64,000 nucleotides of DNA from Calothrix sp. HK-06 (lineage in GTDB: Bacteria > Cyanobacteriota > Cyanobacteriia > Cyanobacteriales > Nostocaceae): assembly GCF_001904745.1 (NCBI RefSeq), contig NZ_MRCD01000003.1:62001-126000 (forward strand), given 5' to 3'. Of this stretch, positions 57,269 through 64,000 are shown one piece after another. A program made the position numbers and the translations under genes. Within the stretch, counting starts at the first letter, position 1. Each line of letters opens with the position of its first letter. The notes under the pieces are model-generated. The model was not told the DNA's origin. It saw only the letters and a program-made list of their open reading frames with translations, and did no database searches.

Positions 57269-57316
57269 AGACGTGTAAACCGGAGGTTTTCCCGCTCTTA
57301 TTAATCACGTCTCTAC
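57265..57316. repeat. GTAGAGACG-type dispersed palindrome with insert
   Basis: GTAGAGACGTG and TTAATCACGTCTCTAC are inverted arms around a 25-base insert that contains CCGGAGGTTTTCCCGC, a sequence also related to the tandem at 46788-46823. It begins on the last base of the GHL10 stop codon and ends 3 bases past the end of the convergent gene. Confidence 0.75.
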
Positions 57317-58029
57317 GAAGCAATAGATAATGCAGTTTGCACTCCCGCCATCTCAATAAGTCTAAACGTGAAATCTAAAAGTTCAGCGTCGTTTAATTGT
57401 CGGCGCGAAGTTTTTGCGTAATTTTGCTGTAAGTATTTACGCCCCATTTCTGGTGTCCAATTCAACTGCGCTAAATACTTATCTATCTGTGCCATCATCA
57501 TGGCGCGAATTTCAGTGTTTTTACTCGTACCGACTTGCGTGGTTTGAGTTTGTGATGCGATAGTCTCTATTTTGGCGCTAACTCTCTGCTCTAATGCTTG
57601 CAAATCAATTTCTTTGTGTCCACCCCAACTAAAATCAACGACTCGATACGTCGCTGGGTCGTAAATGCTGCAAAATACTACCGTTTTTTCACCAGGACTG
57701 ACCGCAATTGTTAAAGGATTACGCAGTTGCTCAACAGTCAAAGCATCAAGCGATAGCAGTAAACTCTTGGAAAAATACGATTCCCTTCCCGAACGTATTA
57801 TGCAAGGTATTGGCGCCAAAATTGCTAAGTCAGTTTTAGAAGTTAATCCGTACTGCGTTTCAACGCTCTTATTACACTCAATCCCAGTAATTAAACCTGT
57901 TAAAGCTTTTTCATAAATTGGTATTTGCTTACCCTCTTCGGAGAGACTATACCAACAAGCATCACCTTCACGACTCACAAAAACATATTGCGCTTTTGGA
58001 ACCGTCCCAAACCCTAACTTTATATCCAT
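57313..58029 (-). CDS. Unrecognised protein
   Basis: I take the ATG at 58029-58027, preceded by GAGAGGGCGT, giving 238 residues; an in-frame ATG at 58077 would add 16. The protein is soluble. The first half is beta-rich (KLGFGTVPKAQYVFVSREGD, LGLTSK-type region, then EKTVVFCSIYDPATYRVVDF), and the second half is helical (MMAQIDKYLAQLNWTPEMGR, FTFRLIEMAGVQTALSI). I recognise no family. Its stop lies inside the dispersed palindrome shared with the convergent GHL10 gene. Confidence 0.7.
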   Translation of the reverse strand: MDIKLGFGTVPKAQYVFVSREGDACWYSLSEEGKQIPIYEKALTGLITGIECNKSVETQYGLTSKTDLAILAPIPCIIRSGRESYFSKSLLLSLDALTVEQLRNPLTIAVSPGEKTVVFCSIYDPATYRVVDFSWGGHKEIDLQALEQRVSAKIETIASQTQTTQVGTSKNTEIRAMMMAQIDKYLAQLNWTPEMGRKYLQQNYAKTSRRQLNDAELLDFTFRLIEMAGVQTALSIAS

Positions 58030-58178
58030 ACGCCCTCTCTTGCACGCTACAGTAAGTGTACCCAGACGCGAAAACATTCTAACAACGCACGCATCCAGTT
58101 ATAACTAAGTATAGTACTAATATACTGCAAATACTTAAAAAAGGTAGGATACTTCTCACATATACACCCCAGTACTGA

Positions 58179-58478
58179 TTATTCGGGAGACCCTTGAATC
58201 ATTGTCATCAAGCGGTCTAAAGTTTGTGTAAGCTGCGAAAGCTTTTGTAGAGAATCATCTTGAGTTTCAGCCAAAGTTTGCACTGCGTCGCACAATGCCA
58301 AAATTTGATATCCCTGTTGTTTAATTTGCTTTCCTTGCTCTTCAATCTGTCCGCTTAAATTTTCAACACGGTCCCCCAACCGCTCAATTGTCTCCGTAGT
58401 CGCAAGTACTGCTTCTCCGATTTGTTCGACAATCGACTCTAAACGACCAACTTTTACGTCAAATCCTACAGCAACCAT
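58179..58478 (-). CDS. Small coiled-coil protein
   Basis: This 99-residue protein is nearly all heptad repeat (VGRLESIVEQIGEAVLATTE, LGDRVENLSGQIEEQGKQIK, LAETQDDSLQKLSQLTQTLD), with a single Cys. It resembles small hypothetical coiled-coil proteins of cyanobacteria that follow structural or regulatory genes. It has no membrane segment. It is 101 bp upstream of the unrecognised gene at 57313 in the same direction and may be co-transcribed. Function unknown. Confidence 0.65.
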   Translation of the reverse strand: MVAVGFDVKVGRLESIVEQIGEAVLATTETIERLGDRVENLSGQIEEQGKQIKQQGYQILALCDAVQTLAETQDDSLQKLSQLTQTLDRLMTMIQGSPE

Positions 58479-59015
58479 TTCTTTAGCACCTCATCGATAG
58501 CACGAGCAGACAGCAATTGTAATTGCCTGTTTTGGAACATATAGTTATTCGGAATTTAAGTAGTAGTAAAATTTACTACCTAAATTCCAAACTTAATCAA
58601 GATTTTATACAATGGTTTCTAATGTTTAACTTAAATTGACATAACAGTCAAATATATACATTACACAAAGACGACTTTTTATCAGACATATTGTAAATAT
58701 TTAAGCTGGATAAGTGTTTTACCCGAAAAATGCGTGTAATTTATACATTGCTGAATAAATTTATTACACGTACTTGACTGGTAGTAAACTATAGCACAAC
58801 TCTCTCAAATATACACAACAGAAAGTATTTTTCATCCTTCATAAGATATATTAAATTTACTTCATATAAGATTTATAAAAAATCATCAGAAGCCCGATGC
58901 TGATGAAGATTCAGTGAATATACGGTTGATAGTAATTATATTTAGGGAAGTCAAGTCTATAGTCTAATTAAGCTTACGTAAATATACGTTTTAATAAAAA
59001 AAATTCGGCTTTACA
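58479..59015. other. Intergenic region upstream of the sugar transferase
   Basis: About 540 bp, AT-rich, with no gene or strong hairpin seen. It should contain divergent promoters. Confidence 0.5.
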
Positions 59016-59693
59016 ATGTATCAAATACTATTTACACCCATAGTTCAGGGTGCAGCATCTGAAACTTGGGATAATCAAATTCAATATCACCCTTCGGTCA
59101 AGTCTAAATTTAAACGTTGTTTAGACATTGTGGGTAGCATAGTCGGGTTAGTTATTTTAAGTCTCGTATTCATACCTATAGCCATCGCGATAAAATTTGA
59201 CAGTCCCGGGCCTGTTTTCTTTGTACAAGAGCGTTATGGACTACATGGGAAGACATTTAAAATTCGCAAATTTCGCTCAATGGTAGTAGAAGCGGAACAG
59301 CTAAAGAACTTGGTAGAGAACGAAGCAAACGGATTATTTTTTAAAAACAAGAACGATTTTAGAGTCACAAAATTAGGTCGTTTTTTGCGAAGCACAAGTT
59401 TAGACGAGTTACCTCAGTTCTGGAACGTTTTAATGGGGGATATGAGCTTGGTTGGTACCCGTCCCCCAACAGCAGACGAAGTTATGAACTATAGTCAGCA
59501 TCACTGGCAACGCTTAAACGTTAAACCAGGTTTAACAGGTGAGTGGCAAGTCAACGGTCGCTCTCAGGTCAAAGACTTTGAGGCAGTCGTCGATTTAGAC
59601 TTACAGTATCAGAAAAAATGGTACCCAATGTACGACGTATTAGTAATCGTTAAAACTATTTATGTCATCTTAGCCAAAGTCGGCGCCTTTTAA
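59016..59693 (+). CDS. Bacterial sugar transferase (polyprenyl-phosphate glycosyl-1-phosphate transferase)
   Basis: This 225-residue monotopic membrane enzyme starts exopolysaccharide or glycan assembly by loading a sugar phosphate on undecaprenyl phosphate. The re-entrant hydrophobic helix (about 33-55, CLDIVGSIVGLVILSLVFIP) leads into the core: FDSPGPVFFVQERYG, FKIRKFRSM, TSLDELPQFWNVLMGDMSLV, GTRPP and RLNVKPGLTGEWQVNGRS. There is no N-terminal extension of four helices, so it is the short form. It is not near other polysaccharide genes except the GT39/GT2-GtrA pair 5 kb away. Confidence 0.93.
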   Translation: MYQILFTPIVQGAASETWDNQIQYHPSVKSKFKRCLDIVGSIVGLVILSLVFIPIAIAIKFDSPGPVFFVQERYGLHGKTFKIRKFRSMVVEAEQLKNLVENEANGLFFKNKNDFRVTKLGRFLRSTSLDELPQFWNVLMGDMSLVGTRPPTADEVMNYSQHHWQRLNVKPGLTGEWQVNGRSQVKDFEAVVDLDLQYQKKWYPMYDVLVIVKTIYVILAKVGAF

Positions 59694-59697
59694 TTAG

Positions 59698-59778
59698 TTA
59701 ATACTTAATAGTTAAGAGTTATAAATTAGGAGTTAGGAGTTAAAAACAACTCATAACTCATAACTCATAACTCTAATT
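59698..59778. repeat. Heptanucleotide tandem repeats after the sugar transferase
   Basis: A GAGTTAT/GGAGTTA tract (about 59711-59738) is followed by an inverted AACTCAT tract of three units (about 59749-59772). It fills the gap between two convergent genes. Confidence 0.8.
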
Positions 59779-59801
59779 TCGTTTGCCTGAGACATTAGTT
59801 C

Positions 59802-60374
59802 TTATTGACCGAACATGAGTACTTGTCGCATTTTACGCATGTTAGCAGGCAATTCAAGGTTCATGGCTTGTTGAATTAAAATTGATGGTACAGGAATTGT
59901 TGGTGTTGCCTGAACTGCGTATTTTAACAAGGTTCCATTACCAAAATCAGATAGCTCAAGATTGGCTGTAAAGTCATGGAAAGTACCCTTCTCTAATTTA
60001 AATTGGATACGCTGTCCTAATTCCTCTACTACATTCAGGTAAATTTCAACTTGGGCTGTCAAAAATAAAAATGCTTTTTGTGCTGCTTGATACAGACGTT
60101 TAACTTCGCCTCGTTGTATAATTTCACTTTTTGTGACATCGGGGAAATATTGCACCCAGCGAGGATAATCTGTTAACTGTTGCCATACTTGGTTTCGTTT
60201 CATTGGTAAATACATCCACGCTGTTACCGCTCCACCCCAAGCACTATAAGATGAAGTTTCAACAAAAACCTCACCTTCTAGCATTTTAGCTTGTTTATCA
60301 GAACTCCAAGCTGTGCCTTCGGTATATATTACTGAATCAGAAGTATGGGATATAAACATAAGATTTTCAATCAC
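59802..60374 (-). CDS. SRPBCC (START-like) family protein
   Basis: This 190-residue protein has the polyketide-cyclase/SRPBCC fold pattern: AWMYLPMKRNQVWQQLTDYP, RWVQYFPDVTKSEIIQRGEV and RIQFKLEKGTFHDFTANLEL, followed by LLKYAVQATPTIPVPSIL and a closing long helix. Such domains bind hydrophobic ligands; no catalytic residue can be named. It is convergent with the sugar transferase and separated by the repeat tract. The start could be M1 (60374) or M6 (60359). Function unknown. Confidence 0.82.
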   Translation of the reverse strand: MIENLMFISHTSDSVIYTEGTAWSSDKQAKMLEGEVFVETSSYSAWGGAVTAWMYLPMKRNQVWQQLTDYPRWVQYFPDVTKSEIIQRGEVKRLYQAAQKAFLFLTAQVEIYLNVVEELGQRIQFKLEKGTFHDFTANLELSDFGNGTLLKYAVQATPTIPVPSILIQQAMNLELPANMRKMRQVLMFGQ

Positions 60375-60863
60375 TCCTCAACACATTTACTACGAAAGCG
60401 CATACAAACAAACGAAACTTTTGAAATAGCTGTTAGCTGTTAGCTTAAAGCTAATGGCTAGCAGCTAACCGCTTGTATAATCCACTAGTTCTCATTCCAC
60501 TACATTATCTAAGTTGTCCGGAAATGGTTCTTTGTTGCTATATTATTCCCGAAAATTCACCAAAAATATGTCTTTTTTATGAATAGTATATTTTTTATGT
60601 AAAAATACTGAAGTATTTATTGAAATAAGCAACATCAAATGTAGTTATCTGCTAATAGAGACGTTAGAATAGCGCAAAAAGCATAACGAATGCGTCTTGT
60701 CTTAAGAGTTGCCTAAACGTCTGAAATCTGAAATTCTATAGATAAAGAGCGTTCAGGCGCCATATCAAGTCCAAAACAACGTTAGCTTACCGTTAATGAA
60801 AGCAAAAAACCAAGATAACTATTTATACTTCATCAAATCTTTATAGTAGTTGGAGAAACCTAA
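60375..60863. other. Non-coding region with one hairpin repeat
   Basis: No gene is seen. AGCTGTTAGC units and GCTAGCAGCTA form an inverted repeat at 60428-60469, and a GGCGCC site is near 60757. Confidence 0.5.
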
Positions 60864-61067
60864 ATGTCACAGTCTTCTAAGTTAAACCGTTTACTAACGC
60901 AAGCATTTGGTATGTTTTTTGGTATAGCTCTTGCTGTCTGGATACTGCGAGGACTTGGCGTTGGAATTTTATCTGCCATCCCAGGAGGAATCATTTGGCT
61001 GCTACTTGGACTTGCAATCGTATTCGCTATTCTTGCTTACGTACAAAAAACTTGGTGGCGCTTCTAG
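60864..61067 (+). CDS. Small membrane protein, 67 residues
   Basis: ATG 60864 follows TTGGAGAAACCTAA, a good ribosome-binding site. The protein has a basic head, one helix (about 13-32, AFGMFFGIALAVWILRGLG), a Gly/Pro turn (IPGG) and a second helix (about 42-62, IIWLLLGLAIVFAILAYV), then QKTWWRF. Two helices and a short loop give a hairpin. I know it only as a type seen in filamentous cyanobacteria; function unknown. A run of non-coding DNA flanks it on the left. Confidence 0.75.
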   Translation: MSQSSKLNRLLTQAFGMFFGIALAVWILRGLGVGILSAIPGGIIWLLLGLAIVFAILAYVQKTWWRF

Positions 61068-61257
61068 GCAACGGATGTAATGGATGTAGGACAGGCGCCT
61101 CAAACAACTAGATACGATGGAGGGTTATCAGCAGGTGTACAGTATGACCCTTTTTGTTGTATTATTTAGGATACATATCTTAACAATAGTATACAATTAT
61201 CAGAAAACTTGATACTTGAATTTTCGCACGTCAGGTACAAGTGTTATCTCGATGCCC

Positions 61258-64000
61258 ATGAATAAAAACTTTATAAAAATCTTATTGGTCGTAAGCGAGC
61301 AGAAAGATGTCGCTTTACCAATTAATTTTATCCAAGAAGAGAATTTAGACATCCAAATTGCGACTTCAACTCAAGAAGCTATCACAGCAATTGTCTCACC
61401 TCCAGATTTAATAGTGTTGGATGTGACAACAGATAATATAGATGAAGTTGAAATATATAAATTTTTAAAAAAAATAAAAAATTTAAAAGATAAATTCAAA
61501 GAAAATTTACTTGCTGATATTCCAATTATTTTTATTACCGACATTAATCATAATTTTTCGTTGATAAGTAATATTGATATTAATAATTTTAGTTTTGATT
61601 ATTTAAAAAAACCGTTTCCACAAAATGAATTATTAGTTAGAATCCGGCAAAATGTACGAATTATTAAACTCGAAAACAAATTAGAAATAAAAAAACAACA
61701 GTTATGTACTGAGCGCGAAATTAAATCGATTGCAGCGCAGTTGGAAATTACGGTATCTCAAGCTAAACTTTTGGAGCGTTCCAAACAAGCTCGTCGTGCT
61801 GAAGCTAAATTAGCATCAGCTTTTCGCTCATCTCCAGACCCTATTGCTTTAGTAACATTCCCTGATATATATTACATCGAAGTTAACGATAACTTCTGCC
61901 ATGTGTTTGGTTACGAACGTTCAGAAGTTATTGGTAGTAGTGCGAAATCTATTGATATTTGGGTGAATCCTTCTGAATGTAATACTATTCTCAATATTTT
62001 ACGAGATTCTCACAAAATTCGCAATTATGAACTTCAGCTTCGCGGCGCCAATAATGAAATAAGAACAATGTTGTTGAGCGCAGAACTAATTGAAATTGAG
62101 GAGCAGCAATATTTATTAGGAACTGCCAGAGATATTACCGAGCGTAAAATAGCTGAAGCTGCACAGCAATTAAGCGAAGAACGATTACAACTAGCACTAG
62201 AAGCTAGCGACTTGGGAATGTGGGATTGGAATATTGCTAGTGGTAAAGTATATCGGGACTGGCGCTGGTTAAAAATGTTAGGGTATGACTCAGCGGAAGT
62301 CAATGAAACCCGTCAAGGTTTCCTTGAATTAGTACATCCAGATGATTTAAATTCAGTAAATATTGCTTTAGAACAGTATTTACTTGGTAACACCCCTGTT
62401 TACAAAGTTGAATTTCGGATGCGCTCTAAAGCAGGTGATTGGAAGTGGATAGAATCATGTGGGAAAATTTTTGATTATAATGAACGCGCTGAACCTTTAC
62501 GTTTAACTGGCACTCATAAAGATATCACCGAGCAAAAAACTTTAGAGCGGACACTCGCAATTCATCAAGCACGCTTGGATGCTTTTTTTAATAATGCTCC
62601 TGTTGGTCAGTGTATTGTAGACGAACAAATGCGCTTTGTACAGGTTAACGAGTTGTTAGCACAAATAAATGGACTAAGCATCGAAGCACACAATGGTAAA
62701 TATATATACGAAGTTTTTCCGGCTCTTGCATCTGTAATTGAACCGATTTATCGACGAGTATTAGAAACGGGAGAACCAGTTCTTTGCCAAGAAATAAGTG
62801 CTTACTCTCCTAACGAACAAAATTCTTTGCGCCATTTTTTAACTTCTTATTTTGCTATTCAAGGTTCAGACGGGCGCCCTAGTAATGTCGGCACAGTGGT
62901 TGTAGAAATCACAAACCTCAAACGCGCAGAAGCTGCTTTACGCTCTGCTGCTGAACGCGAGCGCGCTATTACACAAGCAATTCAACGAATGCGCCGAACG
63001 CTCGATTTAGAAACAATATTCACCGCTACAACTGAGCAATTACGTCAAGTTATTAACTGTGACCGCGTTGTTGTTTATCGATTTAATCCTGACTGGAGTG
63101 GCGAATTCGTCGCTGAGTCCGTCGGTTCCGCTTGGGTTTCACTTATAGAAGAACATAATACCAACCCCAACTTTACCAAAGGCGCCCTTGATGCGGATAC
63201 TTGTGTAGTAGAAAAAATGAACAGTAACGATAATCAAGTTATCGATACTCATCTCCAAGATACCAAAGGAGGAGTATATAGTCGTGGCGCCAGCTTTCTA
63301 TGTGTTCCTGATATTTACAACGCAGGATTTGAAGACTGTTATATTAAACTGCTAGAACGATTCCAAGCCAAAGCATATATTACCGTGCCCATATTTTGCG
63401 GCAGCAAACTTTGGGGGTTGCTTGGTAGTTATCAAAACAGCAGTTCGCGCTCTTGGGTTCAGGGAGAAATTAATATTGTAGTTCAAATCGGCAACCAACT
63501 TGGTGTCGCACTTCAACAAGCAGAACTATTAGCACAAACACAACTTCAATCGCAAGCACTACAACAAGCTGCCGTCGCAGCTGATGCTGCCAACCGCTCG
63601 AAAAGCGAATTCTTAGCAAATATGAGTCATGAGCTACGAACTCCACTCAATGCCATCTTAGGATTTACGCAGCTAATGAGTCACGATAATGATTTATCTG
63701 AAGAACATCAGCAAAACCTTAGCATTATTAACAAGGCAGGTGAACATCTCCTCAACCTTATTAATGACATTTTAGAAATGTCAAAAATTGAAGCGGGTCA
63801 AAGTCACCTTAACATCACTAGCTTTGATTTAATTAGCTTACTCGACACTCTCAAAGAGATGTTGCTATTCCGTGCAACAGCCAAAGGTTTAATGCTGACA
63901 TTTGAATACGAAAGCAATGTTCCCCAATATATTCAAACCGACGCAAGTAAACTTCGCCAAGTTCTATTAAATCTTTTAGGGAACGCAATTAAATTTACAA
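61258..64000 (+). CDS. Multi-domain histidine kinase, C-terminus beyond the window
   Basis: An open frame of 914 codons runs to the right edge from ATG 61258 (an in-frame ATG also lies at 61252). Domains in order: a receiver-like domain (about 1-125), a PAS (about 185-300), a second PAS (about 310-430, LALEASDLGMWDWNIASGK) and a third (about 440-545), a GAF (about 560-740, AITQAIQRMRRTLDLETIFT) and HisKA ([20 protein letters not shown]), and the start of the ATPase domain ([16 protein letters not shown]). The receiver keeps the Asp (LIVLDVT) and Lys (FDYLKKPF) but lacks the acidic pair at its start (LVVSEQ). Probably light or redox sensing; no chromophore Cys-His was recognised in the GAF. 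Confidence 0.9.
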   Translation, partial: MNKNFIKILLVVSEQKDVALPINFIQEENLDIQIATSTQEAITAIVSPPDLIVLDVTTDNIDEVEIYKFLKKIKNLKDKFKENLLADIPIIFITDINHNFSLISNIDINNFSFDYLKKPFPQNELLVRIRQNVRIIKLENKLEIKKQQLCTEREIKSIAAQLEITVSQAKLLERSKQARRAEAKLASAFRSSPDPIALVTFPDIYYIEVNDNFCHVFGYERSEVIGSSAKSIDIWVNPSECNTILNILRDSHKIRNYELQLRGANNEIRTMLLSAELIEIEEQQYLLGTARDITERKIAEAAQQLSEERLQLALEASDLGMWDWNIASGKVYRDWRWLKMLGYDSAEVNETRQGFLELVHPDDLNSVNIALEQYLLGNTPVYKVEFRMRSKAGDWKWIESCGKIFDYNERAEPLRLTGTHKDITEQKTLERTLAIHQARLDAFFNNAPVGQCIVDEQMRFVQVNELLAQINGLSIEAHNGKYIYEVFPALASVIEPIYRRVLETGEPVLCQEISAYSPNEQNSLRHFLTSYFAIQGSDGRPSNVGTVVVEITNLKRAEAALRSAAERERAITQAIQRMRRTLDLETIFTATTEQLRQVINCDRVVVYRFNPDWSGEFVAESVGSAWVSLIEEHNTNPNFTKGALDADTCVVEKMNSNDNQVIDTHLQDTKGGVYSRGASFLCVPDIYNAGFEDCYIKLLERFQAKAYITVPIFCGSKLWGLLGSYQNSSSRSWVQGEINIVVQIGNQLGVALQQAELLAQTQLQSQALQQAAVAADAANRSKSEFLANMSHELRTPLNAILGFTQLMSHDNDLSEEHQQNLSIINKAGEHLLNLINDILEMSKIEAGQSHLNITSFDLISLLDTLKEMLLFRATAKGLMLTFEYESNVPQYIQTDASKLRQVLLNLLGNAIKFT

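Overview
The window is chromosomal DNA of an AT-rich cyanobacterium, probably a filamentous heterocyst-forming one (Nostocales). Cyanobacterial marker genes include phosphoribulokinase, a ferredoxin-NADP reductase with a CpcD-type linker domain (petH), Psb27, a Crr6-like NDH-1 assembly factor, CAAD, DUF760 and DUF3318 proteins, SLH-domain porins and a UbiA prenyltransferase of the plastoquinone type. Heptanucleotide tandem repeats and many short dispersed palindromes also fit Nostocales. I saw no tRNA, rRNA, CRISPR array, prophage or complete insertion sequence.

Layout, left to right. 1-6.6 kb: a truncated peptidoglycan-binding membrane protein, a DMT-family exporter, an acyltransferase interrupted by one in-frame stop, Ppx/GppA, UbiA and Crr6. 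6.6-14.3 kb: an unknown gene, a 1.2 kb gene-free stretch, a GT9 glycosyltransferase divergent from ispD, then scpB, a DUF760 gene, an HtrA-type protease, a LysM/M23 peptidase and a DUF4926 protein. 14.3-24.5 kb: a sensor kinase, metK, prk, petH, hom, an SLH protein and a CAAD protein. 24.5-32.8 kb: a frameshifted gene remnant, a PRC-barrel/DUF2382 protein, a secreted WD40 protein, KDPG aldolase, an L,D-transpeptidase, hisA, two 40-residue ORFs and two paralogous coiled-coil genes. 33-43.7 kb: sphR-sphS-phoU (phosphate sensing), a 1.5 kb non-coding stretch, a DevH-like Crp regulator and two tandem SLH/OprB porins, then a zinc-ribbon protein and a DUF3318 protein. 43.8-53.8 kb, all on the minus strand: an Rpn/PD-(D/E)XK protein, a hydantoinase/oxoprolinase cluster (hyuA, two GNAT acetyltransferases, hyuB), and GT39 and GT2-GtrA glycosyltransferases. 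54-64 kb: cofH, psb27, a GHL10-like secreted hydrolase, small unknown genes, a sugar transferase, an SRPBCC protein and a multi-PAS/GAF histidine kinase that runs off the right edge.

The strongest genome-scale signal is compositional. The hexamer GGCGCC occurs about 100 times by hand count (roughly one per 650 bp, where about 4-5 are expected), spread through genes and gaps. The classical cyanobacterial HIP1 octamer GCGATCGC was not seen, and GATC is nearly absent (about six sites found). GGCGCC seems to take the place of HIP1 here. A second theme is repeats at gene boundaries: at least three coding sequences (a GNAT, cofH and the GT39 protein) have a terminus translated from dispersed repeat sequence.
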